64,000 nt of DNA from Pelagibius sp048268885 (GTDB lineage: Bacteria; Pseudomonadota; Alphaproteobacteria; Kiloniellales; Kiloniellaceae). Under the pieces are notes generated by a model, which worked only from the letters and a program-made list of their open reading frames with translations, was not told where the DNA came from and searched no databases. The position numbers and the translations under genes are program-made. The stretch is from NCBI GenBank assembly GCA_048268885.1, contig JBLWUP010000001.1, positions 62,001 to 126,000 of the forward strand, given 5' to 3'. This document shows positions 34,356-43,000 of the stretch, one piece after another. Within the stretch, counting starts at the first letter, position 1. Every line of letters starts with the position of its first letter.

Positions 34356-34397
34356 CTGAATAGAATCCCCTCAACAGAATCCCCTGAATAGAATCCT
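34356..34397. repeat. Three tandem 14-bp repeats
   Basis: CTGAATAGAATCCC, CTCAACAGAATCCC and CTGAATAGAATCCT follow each other without gaps. They lie between the tRNA-Asn terminator and the glycosyltransferase operon, in sequence without a gene. They could be protein-binding sites in the operon's promoter region or simple slippage products. Confidence 0.8.
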
Positions 34398-34558
34398 CTG
34401 GCTGGGTGCGGGCGCCGGCAAGGAACGCTGATCCGGTCGACCAAGCCGGCCCGCCGGCGTCTCCACATTTTTCATTTCCGTCAGCCTTCCGTCAGGTTCC
34501 AGCGCTCCTGTGTTGCCGACGATCTGCGCGAGTCGTGCCCGCCACGACCCGCGCCGGC

Positions 34559-35377
34559 ATGAAGGGGTTGCAGGCCGACATGACAGTTACCTTGCGCGAG
34601 GACCGCGCCCGGACATCCGTACAGCCATCGGAGAACCCGCAGGGACGACGCATCGACGTGTCCGTGGTGGTGCCCGTGCGCGACGAGGCGGACAACATCG
34701 AGCCCCTCATCAACGAGATCCGCGGCGCGCTCGGCGGGCGGATCAGCTACGAGATCATCTATGTCGACGACGGCAGTACCGACCGCACGGCAGAGGTCCT
34801 GCAGGAAGTGGCCGATCGGGTTCCGGAACTCAGGTGGCTGCAGCATGCCGAGAGCATCGGACAGAGCGGCGCAGTCCTCAACGGGGTCCTGGCCGCCCGC
34901 GGCCGGCTGATCGCGACCCTGGACGGCGACGGCCAGAACGATCCCGCCGACATTCCCCGCATGCTGGACGCCCTGAACCAGGCCGGCGGTCCGGCCCGGG
35001 TGCAGGCGGTGACCGGCGTGCGGACCCGGCGCCAGGACACCATCGCCAAGCGATGGGGCTCGCGCATCGCCAACGCGGTGCGGCGGCGCTGCCTCGGCGA
35101 CGACGCCCCCGACAGCGGCTGCGGTATCCGGCTGATCACCCGCGAGGCCTTCCTCCGCCTGCCCTACTTCGACCACCTGCATCGCTTCGTCCCGGCTCTG
35201 CTGCACCGGGAGGGCTACAAACTGATCACCCTGCCGGTGAACCATCGGCCGCGCCGCCGGGGCCGTTCGAAATACGGCACCTGGGATCGCTTGCGGGTCG
35301 GCATCGTCGACCTCTTCGGGGTGATGTGGCTGATGAAGAGACGCAACCTTACAGCAATATCAGGTGACGAGAGATGA
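34559..35377 (+). CDS. Family 2 glycosyltransferase (ArnC/dolichol-phosphate-mannose-synthase-like)
   Basis: GT-A fold enzyme that transfers a sugar from a nucleotide donor to a lipid-phosphate carrier. It reads DVSVVVPVRDEADNIEPLI, YVDDGSTDRTAEVL and LDGDGQNDPADIPRML (metal-binding DxD region), then the conserved SGCGIRLITREAFLRLPYF and HRPRRRGRSKYG. The C-terminus lacks strong membrane helices, more like DPM1 than ArnC. The ATG at 34559 gives 272 residues; ATG at 34580 is an equally possible start. It overlaps the LABN gene by four bases and feeds the GT39 gene (inference). Confidence 0.88.
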   Translation: MKGLQADMTVTLREDRARTSVQPSENPQGRRIDVSVVVPVRDEADNIEPLINEIRGALGGRISYEIIYVDDGSTDRTAEVLQEVADRVPELRWLQHAESIGQSGAVLNGVLAARGRLIATLDGDGQNDPADIPRMLDALNQAGGPARVQAVTGVRTRRQDTIAKRWGSRIANAVRRRCLGDDAPDSGCGIRLITREAFLRLPYFDHLHRFVPALLHREGYKLITLPVNHRPRRRGRSKYGTWDRLRVGIVDLFGVMWLMKRRNLTAISGDER

Positions 35378-35670
35378 CGGCGCTTTCCCTCACCCCGCAG
35401 GCCGCCTGGCTCGGCATCGGGTTTCTTGGCCAAGCCCTGTTCAGCATGCGCTTCCTGCTGCAATGGATCTCCAGCGAGCGGCAGCGGCGCAGCGTGATGC
35501 CCCTGGCCTTCTGGTACTTCAGCCTGGCCGGCGGCGCGGTGCTGCTGTCCTACGCGATCTGGCGCCAGGACCCGGTCTTCATCGTCGGTCAGGGCATGGG
35601 GATCGTGATCTACCTGCGCAATCTGCAGTTCCGCCTGCGCGAAAGACGGCAAGCGCGGCCCCCTGCCTGA
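35374..35670 (+). CDS. Lipid A biosynthesis N-terminal (LABN) domain protein
   Basis: A 98-residue membrane protein of the LABN family with three hydrophobic segments. It has the conserved FLGQALFSMRFLLQWISSER start, MPLAFWYFSLAGGAVLL in the middle and GQGMGIVIYLRNL at the end. Such proteins regularly sit between an ArnC-like and an ArnT-like gene and are thought to help lipid-linked sugar flipping (inference from context). Coupled to the GT2 gene by an ATGA overlap. Confidence 0.9.
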   Translation: MTALSLTPQAAWLGIGFLGQALFSMRFLLQWISSERQRRSVMPLAFWYFSLAGGAVLLSYAIWRQDPVFIVGQGMGIVIYLRNLQFRLRERRQARPPA

Positions 35671-35694
35671 GGCCAGAAAGGCCTGATCCCCGAA

Positions 35695-37353
35695 ATGTCT
35701 GAGACCACGGACCAGACAAGCGCCACGGCGTCCACCATTTCCTTCCGGCTTTGCATCCTGCCACTTGCGGTCGCCCTGCTGGTCTGGGCCGCTCAGGTGG
35801 TGGCCTTTTCCCAACGGCCGATCCTGCCGGTCGACGAAACGCGCTACCTGACCGTCGCCTGGGAGATGTGGGCCTCCGGCGACTGGCTGGTGCCGCACCT
35901 CAACGGGCAGCCGTATTCGCACAAACCTCCCCTGCTCTTCTGGCTGATCAACCTGGCCTGGACTCTCGGCGGTCCCAGCGCCCTCGCGGCCCGCCTCGTC
36001 GTCCTGGCCGCCGGCGTGGCTTCCGCCCTGCTGACCGGTTTCATCGCGCGCCTGCTGTGGCCGCAGGTCCGCGGCATCGGCCCCTGGGCGGTCATGACCT
36101 ACGCGGCGATCGGCGTCATCGCTCTCTTCAACAGCCTGGTGATGTTCGACGGCCTGTTGACCTTCAGCGTGCTGCTTGCCACCTGCGGCATGCTGCTCGT
36201 CTGGCGGCGCGGCCGGATCGGCTGGTGGGCGCTCGCCGCCGCCGGCCTCGCGCTCGGCGTCCTGGCCAAGGGGCCGGTCGCGCTGCTCCATTTCCTCGCC
36301 GTCGGCGCCCTGGCCTCGCTCGTCGTCGCCTGTGAGGCGCCGGGCGGCCGGCGCGGCTGGTACCTCGGACTCGGCGCCGCCGTCCTCGGCGGCGCGGCGC
36401 TGGCGCTGATCTGGGCCTTGCCCGCCGCGATCCACGGCGGGCCGGAATACCGCGAGATGATCCTCTGGGGCCAGACCGCCGACCGCATGGTGAAGTCCTT
36501 CGCGCATGCGCGGCCCTGGTGGTACTACCTGCCGCTGCTGCCGGTCATGGCCCTGCCCTGGGGCTGGTGGCCGGCGCTGTGGCGCCGGGCCCGGCTCAAC
36601 GGCTGGGTTACCGGCTCGCAGGCCGCCCGCTTCTGCCTCATCTGGTTCGCCGCGGTCTTCGTCGCCTTCTCGCTGATCTCCGGCAAGCAGATCCACTACC
36701 TCCTGCCGGCGCTGCCCGCGGCGGCGCTGATCATCGCCCGCGTGATCCTGGCCCCCGGCGCCGCGCCGCGCCGCCGGGACCTGCTGCTGCCCTTCCTGCC
36801 GATGCTCGCCGTCGGCCTGGCCGGTCCCCTGCTGGAGATCGCCGACAGCCTCGGCCTGCCCGACAGCCTGCCGCAGACCGTGTTCTTCTTCGAGCGCCAG
36901 CGGGCCGACTGGCCGGCCTGGAGCCTGCTCGCCGTCCTGCTGCTGCTCTTGCTCGCCACCCCGGCGCGCATCAAAGCCCAGGCGGCCAGCCTCGCCGCCG
37001 CCGTCGCCCTCACCCTGGCCGCCGGCCACCTGATCGCCGCCCCGACCTTCGCGATCTACGACTGGTCGCGGGTGGCGCCGGTCGTCCACCAGCACCAGGC
37101 CTGCGGCCTGGCCTGGTTCGGTGACTACGCCGGCGAACTCGGTTTCACCGCCAGGGTGACGCATCCGGTGGAGCGCACCACGCCGTCGCGCATGGCGCGT
37201 TGGCTCGCCGCGCATCCCGGCGGCGTTGCGATCAACAAGGGTCTCGAGGCCGAGCAGGCGGCGCGGCTGCCGGCGCCCGACCTGACGATGTCCTATCGTG
37301 CCAAGCAACTGGCCTTATGGATCGCCCCGGGCCGCGTCGAAGACTGCCGGTAA
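35695..37353 (+). CDS. Family 39 glycosyltransferase (ArnT-like)
   Basis: A 552-residue polytopic GT-C enzyme. The first periplasmic loop has PVDETRYLTVAWEM (catalytic Asp-Glu) and the SHKPPLLFWLINL motif typical of ArnT. At least ten membrane helices follow, with a soluble C-terminal domain (about 470–552). It likely moves a sugar from a polyprenyl-phosphate carrier to lipid A or another envelope glycan. Start ATG at 35695, 24 bases after the LABN gene. The sugar and acceptor cannot be read from sequence. Confidence 0.88.
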   Translation: MSETTDQTSATASTISFRLCILPLAVALLVWAAQVVAFSQRPILPVDETRYLTVAWEMWASGDWLVPHLNGQPYSHKPPLLFWLINLAWTLGGPSALAARLVVLAAGVASALLTGFIARLLWPQVRGIGPWAVMTYAAIGVIALFNSLVMFDGLLTFSVLLATCGMLLVWRRGRIGWWALAAAGLALGVLAKGPVALLHFLAVGALASLVVACEAPGGRRGWYLGLGAAVLGGAALALIWALPAAIHGGPEYREMILWGQTADRMVKSFAHARPWWYYLPLLPVMALPWGWWPALWRRARLNGWVTGSQAARFCLIWFAAVFVAFSLISGKQIHYLLPALPAAALIIARVILAPGAAPRRRDLLLPFLPMLAVGLAGPLLEIADSLGLPDSLPQTVFFFERQRADWPAWSLLAVLLLLLLATPARIKAQAASLAAAVALTLAAGHLIAAPTFAIYDWSRVAPVVHQHQACGLAWFGDYAGELGFTARVTHPVERTTPSRMARWLAAHPGGVAINKGLEAEQAARLPAPDLTMSYRAKQLALWIAPGRVEDCR

Positions 37354-37377
37354 AGGGACAACCTTGCCTGGAACGGC

Positions 37378-37413
37378 AAAAGGGGAGCGACCGCGGGCCG
37401 CTCCCCTTCCTTT
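37378..37413. terminator. Bidirectional terminator between GT39 and peroxidase genes
   Basis: GGGGAGCG (37382–37389) and CGCTCCCC (37399–37406) form a perfect 8-bp stem with a 9-base loop. AAAA precedes and TTCCTTT follows, so it can act on both convergent genes. Confidence 0.8.
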
Positions 37414-37434
37414 ACTCAGCCGCGCCGGCGCCGG

Positions 37435-38970
37435 CTACTTCTGCAGGCCGACGTAGTCGATCATGTCGGCCAGCGAACCGATGGGCTGGAAGCGCCCCGG
37501 CACCTTGGTGCCCCCGGCATTGACCCGTGCATGGTAGCGGTTGTTGAGGAAGCTGTTCGGGTCGTGCTTCAGAAAACCGATCAGCGTCTCGGCCACCAGG
37601 CGGCTGCCCACGGCGCCCAAGGTGTCACCGTCCTTCTGCACCTTGGCCTCGCGGAGGATGTAGTACCACAACGGCGTCCGGCGCTGGAAACGGCCCAACT
37701 CGATGGCGTCCTTCACGCTCTGGTCCTCGCCGTCGGACAGATCGTTCTCGAGCAGCGGGACGATGCCCATGGCGCCGGCCACGGCCTGCCCGGAGGGCAC
37801 GCTGAGCAGGTAGCCGCGGCAGAGGTTGCGCTGCGCCAGGTGACGGATCATCGCGGCGGGCCCGGCCTGGCCTTCGAAAGGCAGGTCGAAGAGGCCCTTG
37901 GAAATCAGCACGTCGATCTTGCGCGCCTTCTGCGGAGCGGGACTGCCGGGGAACTCAAGGAAGTTCGCCCAGTGGATCAGGTTCTGGTTCTTCAGATGGA
38001 ACTGCCCGGCGACCTCCTCCAGCAGGTCCGCCGCCCCGGAGCGTTCGGTGGAGACGCCGAGGATCTCCTCGATCTTCAGGTTCGTCCCCGGCTGCAGGTC
38101 GTAGGAGGGGCGCACCATGGAATGGCCGAAGCGGAAGCCGGCGACCGAGAACTCGATGGGCATGAAGAGCTCTTCACCGCCGGTGCCCGGTCCGAAGAAG
38201 TAAGGGCCGTTGCGCAGCACCTCGTTCACGACGTCGGGATCGCAGACCCGGGGCAGATAGTCATGGGCGGCGATGTACTGGTAGGTCCAGCGGACGATCT
38301 GGCGCGCCTTGGAGTATTTCTGCGCGGGCGTCGGCGCGCCGCCGACCAGATCGACGACCTTGTTGTGAAAGGCCGCGAAAGCGGCATGCAGCTGGCTGAC
38401 GTTGACGTTCTCGTCGTTGCGCCCGTCACCGATCAGTGCCGTGCGGCCGCTGCGCGGCAGATCGATCAGGCCGGGGCCCAGGTCCTGCAGCACCAGCTTG
38501 CCGGTCGCGGGGTCATACAGCTCCGACGCCTCGGTATCGACCCCGGCGATCAGGCCGGGACCGTCGCCGTAAAGATTGTCGAGGTCGAGCTGCGGGCGGC
38601 GTCCGTTCTGCAGGGTCTCGACCACGACGTCGGGGTCGAGCGGCTGGATCGGACGGGGCCGTCCATCCGCCTGGGAGATGAGGTTCAGCCCCCCTTCCCG
38701 GTCGGTTCGCGCGGTGATGTCGTGGTCGATGAACTGCCCGAGATAGGTGAAGGCCGCCGGCACCGGCGAGTCGAGCGTCGGGTCCGGCGGGGTCGAGGCA
38801 TCGCCCATCGCATCACCAAGGGCCAGCAGCGCATCCGTGGTGCGCTCGGCAACCGGCAAGAGGCATTCTTCGGAGGACGCAGCCTCGGGCAGCATGTAGC
38901 CGAAAGGCGTTTTGAACAGGATTTCGCCTACGGTCTCGACGCCACCGGAATGGGATACGTTCTTCAGCAT
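37435..38970 (-). CDS. Animal-type haem peroxidase (peroxinectin/cyclooxygenase superfamily)
   Basis: A 511-residue member of the animal haem peroxidase superfamily. The distal site reads LGQFIDHD at residues 77–84, giving Gln79, Asp82 and His83 as the counterparts of the conserved Gln–Asp–His; the proximal histidine is His283 in FRFGHSMVRP. Such enzymes oxidise halides, phenols or lipids with hydrogen peroxide. No signal peptide or Tat motif is visible at the N-terminus (MLKNVSHSGGVETVGE), so export, if any, would be non-classical. GGGGAGG lies 7 bases before the ATG. It stands alone, with 470 bases of gene-free DNA upstream. Horizontal origin is possible but not shown. Confidence 0.9.
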   Translation of the reverse strand: MLKNVSHSGGVETVGEILFKTPFGYMLPEAASSEECLLPVAERTTDALLALGDAMGDASTPPDPTLDSPVPAAFTYLGQFIDHDITARTDREGGLNLISQADGRPRPIQPLDPDVVVETLQNGRRPQLDLDNLYGDGPGLIAGVDTEASELYDPATGKLVLQDLGPGLIDLPRSGRTALIGDGRNDENVNVSQLHAAFAAFHNKVVDLVGGAPTPAQKYSKARQIVRWTYQYIAAHDYLPRVCDPDVVNEVLRNGPYFFGPGTGGEELFMPIEFSVAGFRFGHSMVRPSYDLQPGTNLKIEEILGVSTERSGAADLLEEVAGQFHLKNQNLIHWANFLEFPGSPAPQKARKIDVLISKGLFDLPFEGQAGPAAMIRHLAQRNLCRGYLLSVPSGQAVAGAMGIVPLLENDLSDGEDQSVKDAIELGRFQRRTPLWYYILREAKVQKDGDTLGAVGSRLVAETLIGFLKHDPNSFLNNRYHARVNAGGTKVPGRFQPIGSLADMIDYVGLQK

Positions 38971-39440
38971 GGTCTGACCTCCCCAAGGGAAAGCCGAGCC
39001 GCCACACCCCATGTGTGCGTACCCGGGCAAGGCCGAGACTATCAGCGCCCGCAATTGCAGCGACCGGGCAAAGGCATAGCGGCCCAACTCAGAAAGCGTC
39101 ACCGGCAGCCCCGAAGGAGTACTCCGCCCTCCGCAATTTCAAGCCAAGGATAGGCAAGCGGCATCGACAGCCGGCGCCGCGAAGCACCCTCACTCAACCA
39201 GGTGCAGGCGGGGTGCGGCAGCCTTGCCACAGATCGAGAGGATCCCGCCGCAGCGACCCTCTTGCCTCTTGTCGGGCGGCGCCCTTTTGCTCGAAGATGC
39301 GAGACGGTTTCCGGCGCTTTCGAGTCGAACGACACCGTCAGCAGACCGGTGGCGGACAGGAAACCGAACAACCCGTGTAAAGCATTCCGCCTCAACCCGC
39401 TCGTCATGAAAAGACAGTAAGAGCATCTAGGGGGACCTGC
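38971..39440. other. 470-base intergenic region
   Basis: Divergent promoters of the peroxidase gene and the histone-like gene must lie here. Several overlapping open frames of 60–100 codons exist on both strands, but none has an SD or a recognisable product and their residue mix is that of random GC-rich DNA. No repeat or RNA structure stands out. Confidence 0.6.
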
Positions 39441-39800
39441 ATGGCAACCAAACGTACCGCCGCCAAGAAAGCGGCCACCAAGAAGATCGCCGCGAAAAAG
39501 ACCGCAACAAAAAAGGCCGCCGCCAAGAAGAAGGTCGCGAAGAAGACCGCGCCCAAAAAAGCGGCCGCCAAGAAGACCGCGGCAAAGAAGACCGGCGCCC
39601 GGAAAATCGCCGCCAAGAAGACCGCCGCGAAGCGCAGCGCGGCCGCCAAGACCGGCGCCGTGAAGAGCGAAGTGAAGAAGAAGGCCGCCGCCAAGAAAGC
39701 GGCTGCGAAGAAGATCGCCGCGACCAAAAAGGCCGCGCAGAAAGCTGCGGTCCGCAAAGCCGCCCGGAAGGCCGCCGCCACCGGTTCCAGCGGCAGCTGA
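39441..39800 (+). CDS. Histone H1-like Lys/Ala-rich protein
   Basis: A 119-residue protein made almost only of Ala, Lys and Thr in AAKKTA-type repeats, with no hydrophobic core. It resembles the C-terminal tail of eukaryotic histone H1 and bacterial H1-like proteins (Hc1 of Chlamydia, AlgP of Pseudomonas, BpH1 of Bordetella). Such proteins bind DNA non-specifically and compact it. AGGGGGA lies 5 bases before the ATG. The number of repeats in these genes varies between strains. It is monocistronic, followed by a long inverted repeat. Confidence 0.85.
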   Translation: MATKRTAAKKAATKKIAAKKTATKKAAAKKKVAKKTAPKKAAAKKTAAKKTGARKIAAKKTAAKRSAAAKTGAVKSEVKKKAAAKKAAAKKIAATKKAAQKAAVRKAARKAAATGSSGS

Positions 39801-39823
39801 CCGGCCCAGCGGCGCAAAGTCTT

Positions 39824-39878
39824 CTGCAGGTTGCCGGAGAGCCTCCGGCCCTCGCCGCCACGCGCCGGCAACCTGCAG
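39824..39878. terminator. Inverted repeat with 14-bp perfect arms after the histone-like gene
   Basis: CTGCAGGTTGCCGG (39824–39837) and CCGGCAACCTGCAG (39865–39878) are exact complements around a 27-base GC-rich loop, which itself can fold (CCTCCGG). No clear T-run follows. It probably ends or stabilises the histone-like transcript; it could also be a protein-binding or mobile-element end. Confidence 0.6.
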
Positions 39879-39957
39879 TCATTCTCAATCTCAATACATC
39901 AATCTGCTTGAATATTCCCCTGCGCTCGGGCAGCTTGCGACTTCAGCCGCCGCCGTC

Positions 39958-40617
39958 ATGGCGACGAGGTGTCATTGCCTGCATGGGGACAATCACATTT
40001 ACTCGTCATCTGCATCGCTTACGTCGTCGTCCTTTCCTTGTTGGCGTGAAGTTGCCGAAGACGCCCGGAGCTATTTGGCGAGCTTTGAAGCGCCGATGCT
40101 GCTCAATGCCTGGCTCGCGGCGGGCAGCGACGATCGCCCGCCCGGAAGAAGCGACCTTGCCCCGGAGGCCATGCCGCGGATCCTGAGCGATGTCTGGCTC
40201 ATGGACTACCTACCGCAGGCCGCCCGGCTGCGCTACCGCCTGGTGGGGGAAAACATCGGCGCGCGCTACGACTTTCCCCTCTCCGGCACCTTCCTGGACG
40301 AGACCCTGGCGCCGGAAGCCCGCAATACGGTGCTGAGCTACTTTCACGCCTGCGTGGAGAGGCCGGCCATCTGCCTCGTCGTCGGCCGCCTCTACCACGA
40401 ATGGCAGCGCCCGAGTTACGGCGAACGCCTGTTGCTGCCCTTGTTGAACGAGGATGGCACGCCCGAGGGCCTGGTGGGCATCACCATTTGTAAGCAAACA
40501 TTCTCCAGCCGCCCCGTGGCCGAGGAACGGTCCAAACGGATCACCTGCATCCTGCCGCTGGATGGCTCGCCGCCCACCGAACAGGAAGGCGTCGTCCCTG
40601 TGCTTTTCTGGAACTAG
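39958..40617 (+). CDS. PAS_5 family sensor-like protein
   Basis: A protein of up to 219 residues of the alphaproteobacterial PAS_5 family. It shows MLLNAWLAAG (first helix), MPRILSDVWLMDYLPQAARLRYRLVGENI, GTFLDETLAPEARNTVLSYF and YGERLLLPLLNEDGTPEGLVGI, the usual order of the fold. There is no output domain, so it is likely a stand-alone ligand or partner sensor. The start is uncertain: the ATG at 39958 lacks an SD and the family homology begins about 45 residues later; a TTG near 40075 with GGAG upstream is an alternative. Convergent with the kynureninase-like gene. Confidence 0.75.
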   Translation: MATRCHCLHGDNHIYSSSASLTSSSFPCWREVAEDARSYLASFEAPMLLNAWLAAGSDDRPPGRSDLAPEAMPRILSDVWLMDYLPQAARLRYRLVGENIGARYDFPLSGTFLDETLAPEARNTVLSYFHACVERPAICLVVGRLYHEWQRPSYGERLLLPLLNEDGTPEGLVGITICKQTFSSRPVAEERSKRITCILPLDGSPPTEQEGVVPVLFWN

Positions 40618-40639
40618 GGCCTGCTCTGGGCTCTGGGCC

Positions 40640-41815
40640 CTAAACCGCCACCAGGCGCTCCAAGAGGGCGTCGACATCCTCCGGATCCTGATAGAGACCG
40701 AAGCCGAAGCGTAAGCGGCTGCCGCGATAGTCCGTCGCCACCTCGGCTGCCGTCAGGCGAGCGTGGAGATCCGACGCCGCCGCGTCGCTGCCCAGGTCGA
40801 AGGTCAGGAAGTTGCCGCAGGCATGAACCTTGGGCTCGATCAGCAAGGCGTCGAGCGGCAATGACGCGACCGTTTGTCCCCTGAGACCGGCCAGGAAGCG
40901 GTCCTGCAAGGCGCGGGCGTGGGCATGGATCTGCGCCGCGTCGAGGCCCAGCTCGTCGAGCAGGTGCAGGACGGCGCGCATCCTGTAGAGCCCGACAGGA
41001 TCGAAGGTGGCGCCGAAGAAGCGTCCGCCGTCCGCGGCATAGGCCACTTCCCCCGCGGCGGACTGCTGCAGCGCGCCGAAGGCGGCGTACCAGCCGGTGT
41101 CGCGCGGGCGCGGCCCATAGTCCGGCGGCGCGTGCAGGAAACAGACACCCTCCCCCGACATGGCGTACTTGTAGCCCCCGGCCATGTAGAAGACGCGCCC
41201 GGCGATGCGGGAGATATCCGTGGGGCGCGCCAGGTAGCCATGGTAGCCGTCGATGACGACGAAACCCTCCGGCGGCAGGTCCGCCACCAGCCCCTCCAGA
41301 TCGGCCAGCGCGAAGCCCGAATTGAAGAACACCTGGCTGACGAAGATCAGGTCGTAGGCGCCGCCCTCCGCCGCCGCCGCAAAGCGCGCGGCAAAGTCCG
41401 CAAAGGGTTCGACCGGCACCCGGGTTACGGCCACCAGGCCGTCCTCCTCCAGGCGTGCGACCTGACGGGTGAAGCTGTGGAACTCCCCATCGCTGGTGAG
41501 GATGCGCGGCGGCCGCTCGGCCGGCAGGCAGGACAGCAGACGTTTGACGAACTCGTGGGTGTTGGGCGCGAAGGCGAGACTTGCCGGGTCGTCGAGTCCG
41601 AGGTGGCGTGCGATGCCGCGCTGCACTGCCGGCATGACCTCTCCCAGGGCGACCTCCCACTTGCCGCCGGTCAGCCGCGCCGCGTCCTCCCAACATGCCA
41701 TCTGCGCCACCAAGGTCACATCCGGCCAGTAGTGATGGCTGTGCGCGGCGAAGTGCAGGCGCCGCGGCGCCGCTGCCAGGAAACGGCTGAAGTGGGCTTT
41801 GTAGCTGAGCGTCAC
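40640..41815 (-). CDS. Kynureninase-like class V aminotransferase-fold enzyme
   Basis: A 391-residue PLP enzyme (fold type I). It has APNTHEFVKRLLSCLP, VFVSQVFFNSGF-type strand (here IFVSQVFFNSG), VIDGYHGYL with the PLP-ring Asp, and MAGGYKYAMSGEGVCF, whose Lys is the likely Schiff-base lysine. Kynureninase cleaves kynurenine to anthranilate and alanine; the linkage to tryptophan 2,3-dioxygenase by a GTGA start/stop overlap supports that role, but the sequence differs from canonical KynU and cysteine-desulfurase-like chemistry cannot be excluded. The start is GTG at 41815. Confidence 0.75.
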   Translation of the reverse strand: MTLSYKAHFSRFLAAAPRRLHFAAHSHHYWPDVTLVAQMACWEDAARLTGGKWEVALGEVMPAVQRGIARHLGLDDPASLAFAPNTHEFVKRLLSCLPAERPPRILTSDGEFHSFTRQVARLEEDGLVAVTRVPVEPFADFAARFAAAAEGGAYDLIFVSQVFFNSGFALADLEGLVADLPPEGFVVIDGYHGYLARPTDISRIAGRVFYMAGGYKYAMSGEGVCFLHAPPDYGPRPRDTGWYAAFGALQQSAAGEVAYAADGGRFFGATFDPVGLYRMRAVLHLLDELGLDAAQIHAHARALQDRFLAGLRGQTVASLPLDALLIEPKVHACGNFLTFDLGSDAAASDLHARLTAAEVATDYRGSRLRFGFGLYQDPEDVDALLERLVAV

Positions 41816-42912
41816 GAGGCGCCTGTCGAATAGCGGTAGCCCATGGCGCTGCGCAGCGGCTCGGGCAGCGGCGGCAGGGCCGATCGGGGAATGAGGAAGG
41901 TCGAGAGCGCGAAGAGATCGCTGAAGACACGGTAGCGCCGCGCCGCCTCGCTCAGATAGTCGTGGCCGGAGGAGCCGCCGGTGCCGAGCTTCATACCGAT
42001 CATGCGCTGGGCCATCAGGGCGTGGCGGTAGCGCCAGGCGGTCATCGTCTCGTCGATGTCCATCAGCAGGCTCAGCAGTCGGAAGGGCAGCTGCAGCACC
42101 GGCTCGTCGCGGTACAGGTTGATGAACAGTGCCGCCTGCAGCGCCCGCCAGGAAAGACGCCAGGCGCCCTCCTTCACCTGCGCGGCGTGGCGGGCCTCGT
42201 CGTAGATCGCTTCGAAGCGCTCGCGCGCCGCGCCCAGGGCCGCGAGTTCCGCCGCCTTCTCCGCCTCGGCGAAGGCGGCGCTGGCGCGCAGGGTGGCCGC
42301 GTCCCGGTCCAGCATCTGCGCCACGGCGGCGCGATAGCTCTCCTGGAACCTGTAGCCGCCCAGCTCGACGAAGGGAGTCCGCTCCAGCCAGGCCTCGATG
42401 CGGTCGCTGAGGCTGGGCCGCTTCTCGGCCTCCCGCAGCTTCGCCCGGTCGCCTTCGCTGAGGCGGGCGTCGAAAGGCTTGGCCTCGAAGCCGATGCGGT
42501 CGCCGCGCCGCAGGCCGAGGCCCATCTCGATGAGGCGGAACTGCAGGGACTGGAACCCCGAGGAGGGAAACAGCAGGTCGCGGAACTCCAGGAAATCCAG
42601 CGGCGTCATGGTCTCCAGCACGTCGAGTTGGCCGATCAGCAGCTTCAGGATGCGCTCGATGCGCTCCAAGGCAGCCACGGTGCGGCCGATGTCGCGGTCG
42701 TCCAGGTTCTCGGCCGCGAAGATGCCGTCGATCAGGGTCATCTCGTGCAGGATCTGCTTGAACCACAGCTCGTAGGCCTGGTGCACGATGATGAACAGCA
42801 TCTCGTCGTGCGCCGGCTTGCCTTGGCGCGTGCTTTCCGGCGTCTGGGCCGACAGCAGCCGGTCGAGTTGCAGGTAGTCGGCGTAGTAGAGCGGCGTCTT
42901 CTCTTCGCTCAC
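41812..42912 (-). CDS. kynA: Tryptophan 2,3-dioxygenase
   Basis: Haem enzyme opening the indole ring of L-tryptophan to N-formylkynurenine. The 366-residue product has HDEMLFIIVHQAYELWFKQ (distal His and substrate contacts), SSGFQSLQFRLIE, and MTAWRYRHALMAQRM followed by GTGGSSGHDYL (proximal His region and substrate-carboxylate loop). The start is GTG at 42912 with GGAGGA 9 bases upstream; an in-frame ATG at 42975 has no SD. No formamidase (kynB) gene lies nearby. It follows rmlA by 88 bases. Confidence 0.92.
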   Translation of the reverse strand: MSEEKTPLYYADYLQLDRLLSAQTPESTRQGKPAHDEMLFIIVHQAYELWFKQILHEMTLIDGIFAAENLDDRDIGRTVAALERIERILKLLIGQLDVLETMTPLDFLEFRDLLFPSSGFQSLQFRLIEMGLGLRRGDRIGFEAKPFDARLSEGDRAKLREAEKRPSLSDRIEAWLERTPFVELGGYRFQESYRAAVAQMLDRDAATLRASAAFAEAEKAAELAALGAARERFEAIYDEARHAAQVKEGAWRLSWRALQAALFINLYRDEPVLQLPFRLLSLLMDIDETMTAWRYRHALMAQRMIGMKLGTGGSSGHDYLSEAARRYRVFSDLFALSTFLIPRSALPPLPEPLRSAMGYRYSTGAS

Positions 42913-43000
42913 GACTCTGGATCCTCCGGCGGCCTCAGGCCGAACCAGGGAAACCCAATTCGCGGCAACGATCAAGGAAAGCTGCCAGAGGTCCTTTTGC

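Noticed and set aside
39099..39426. Several overlapping small frames between the peroxidase and histone-like genes
   Set aside because: None has an SD or protein-like composition; they occupy both strands at once.
39908..40186. Alternative plus-strand frame of 92 codons at the start of the PAS_5 gene
   Set aside because: Arg/Pro-rich without homology and overlapping the PAS_5 reading frame.
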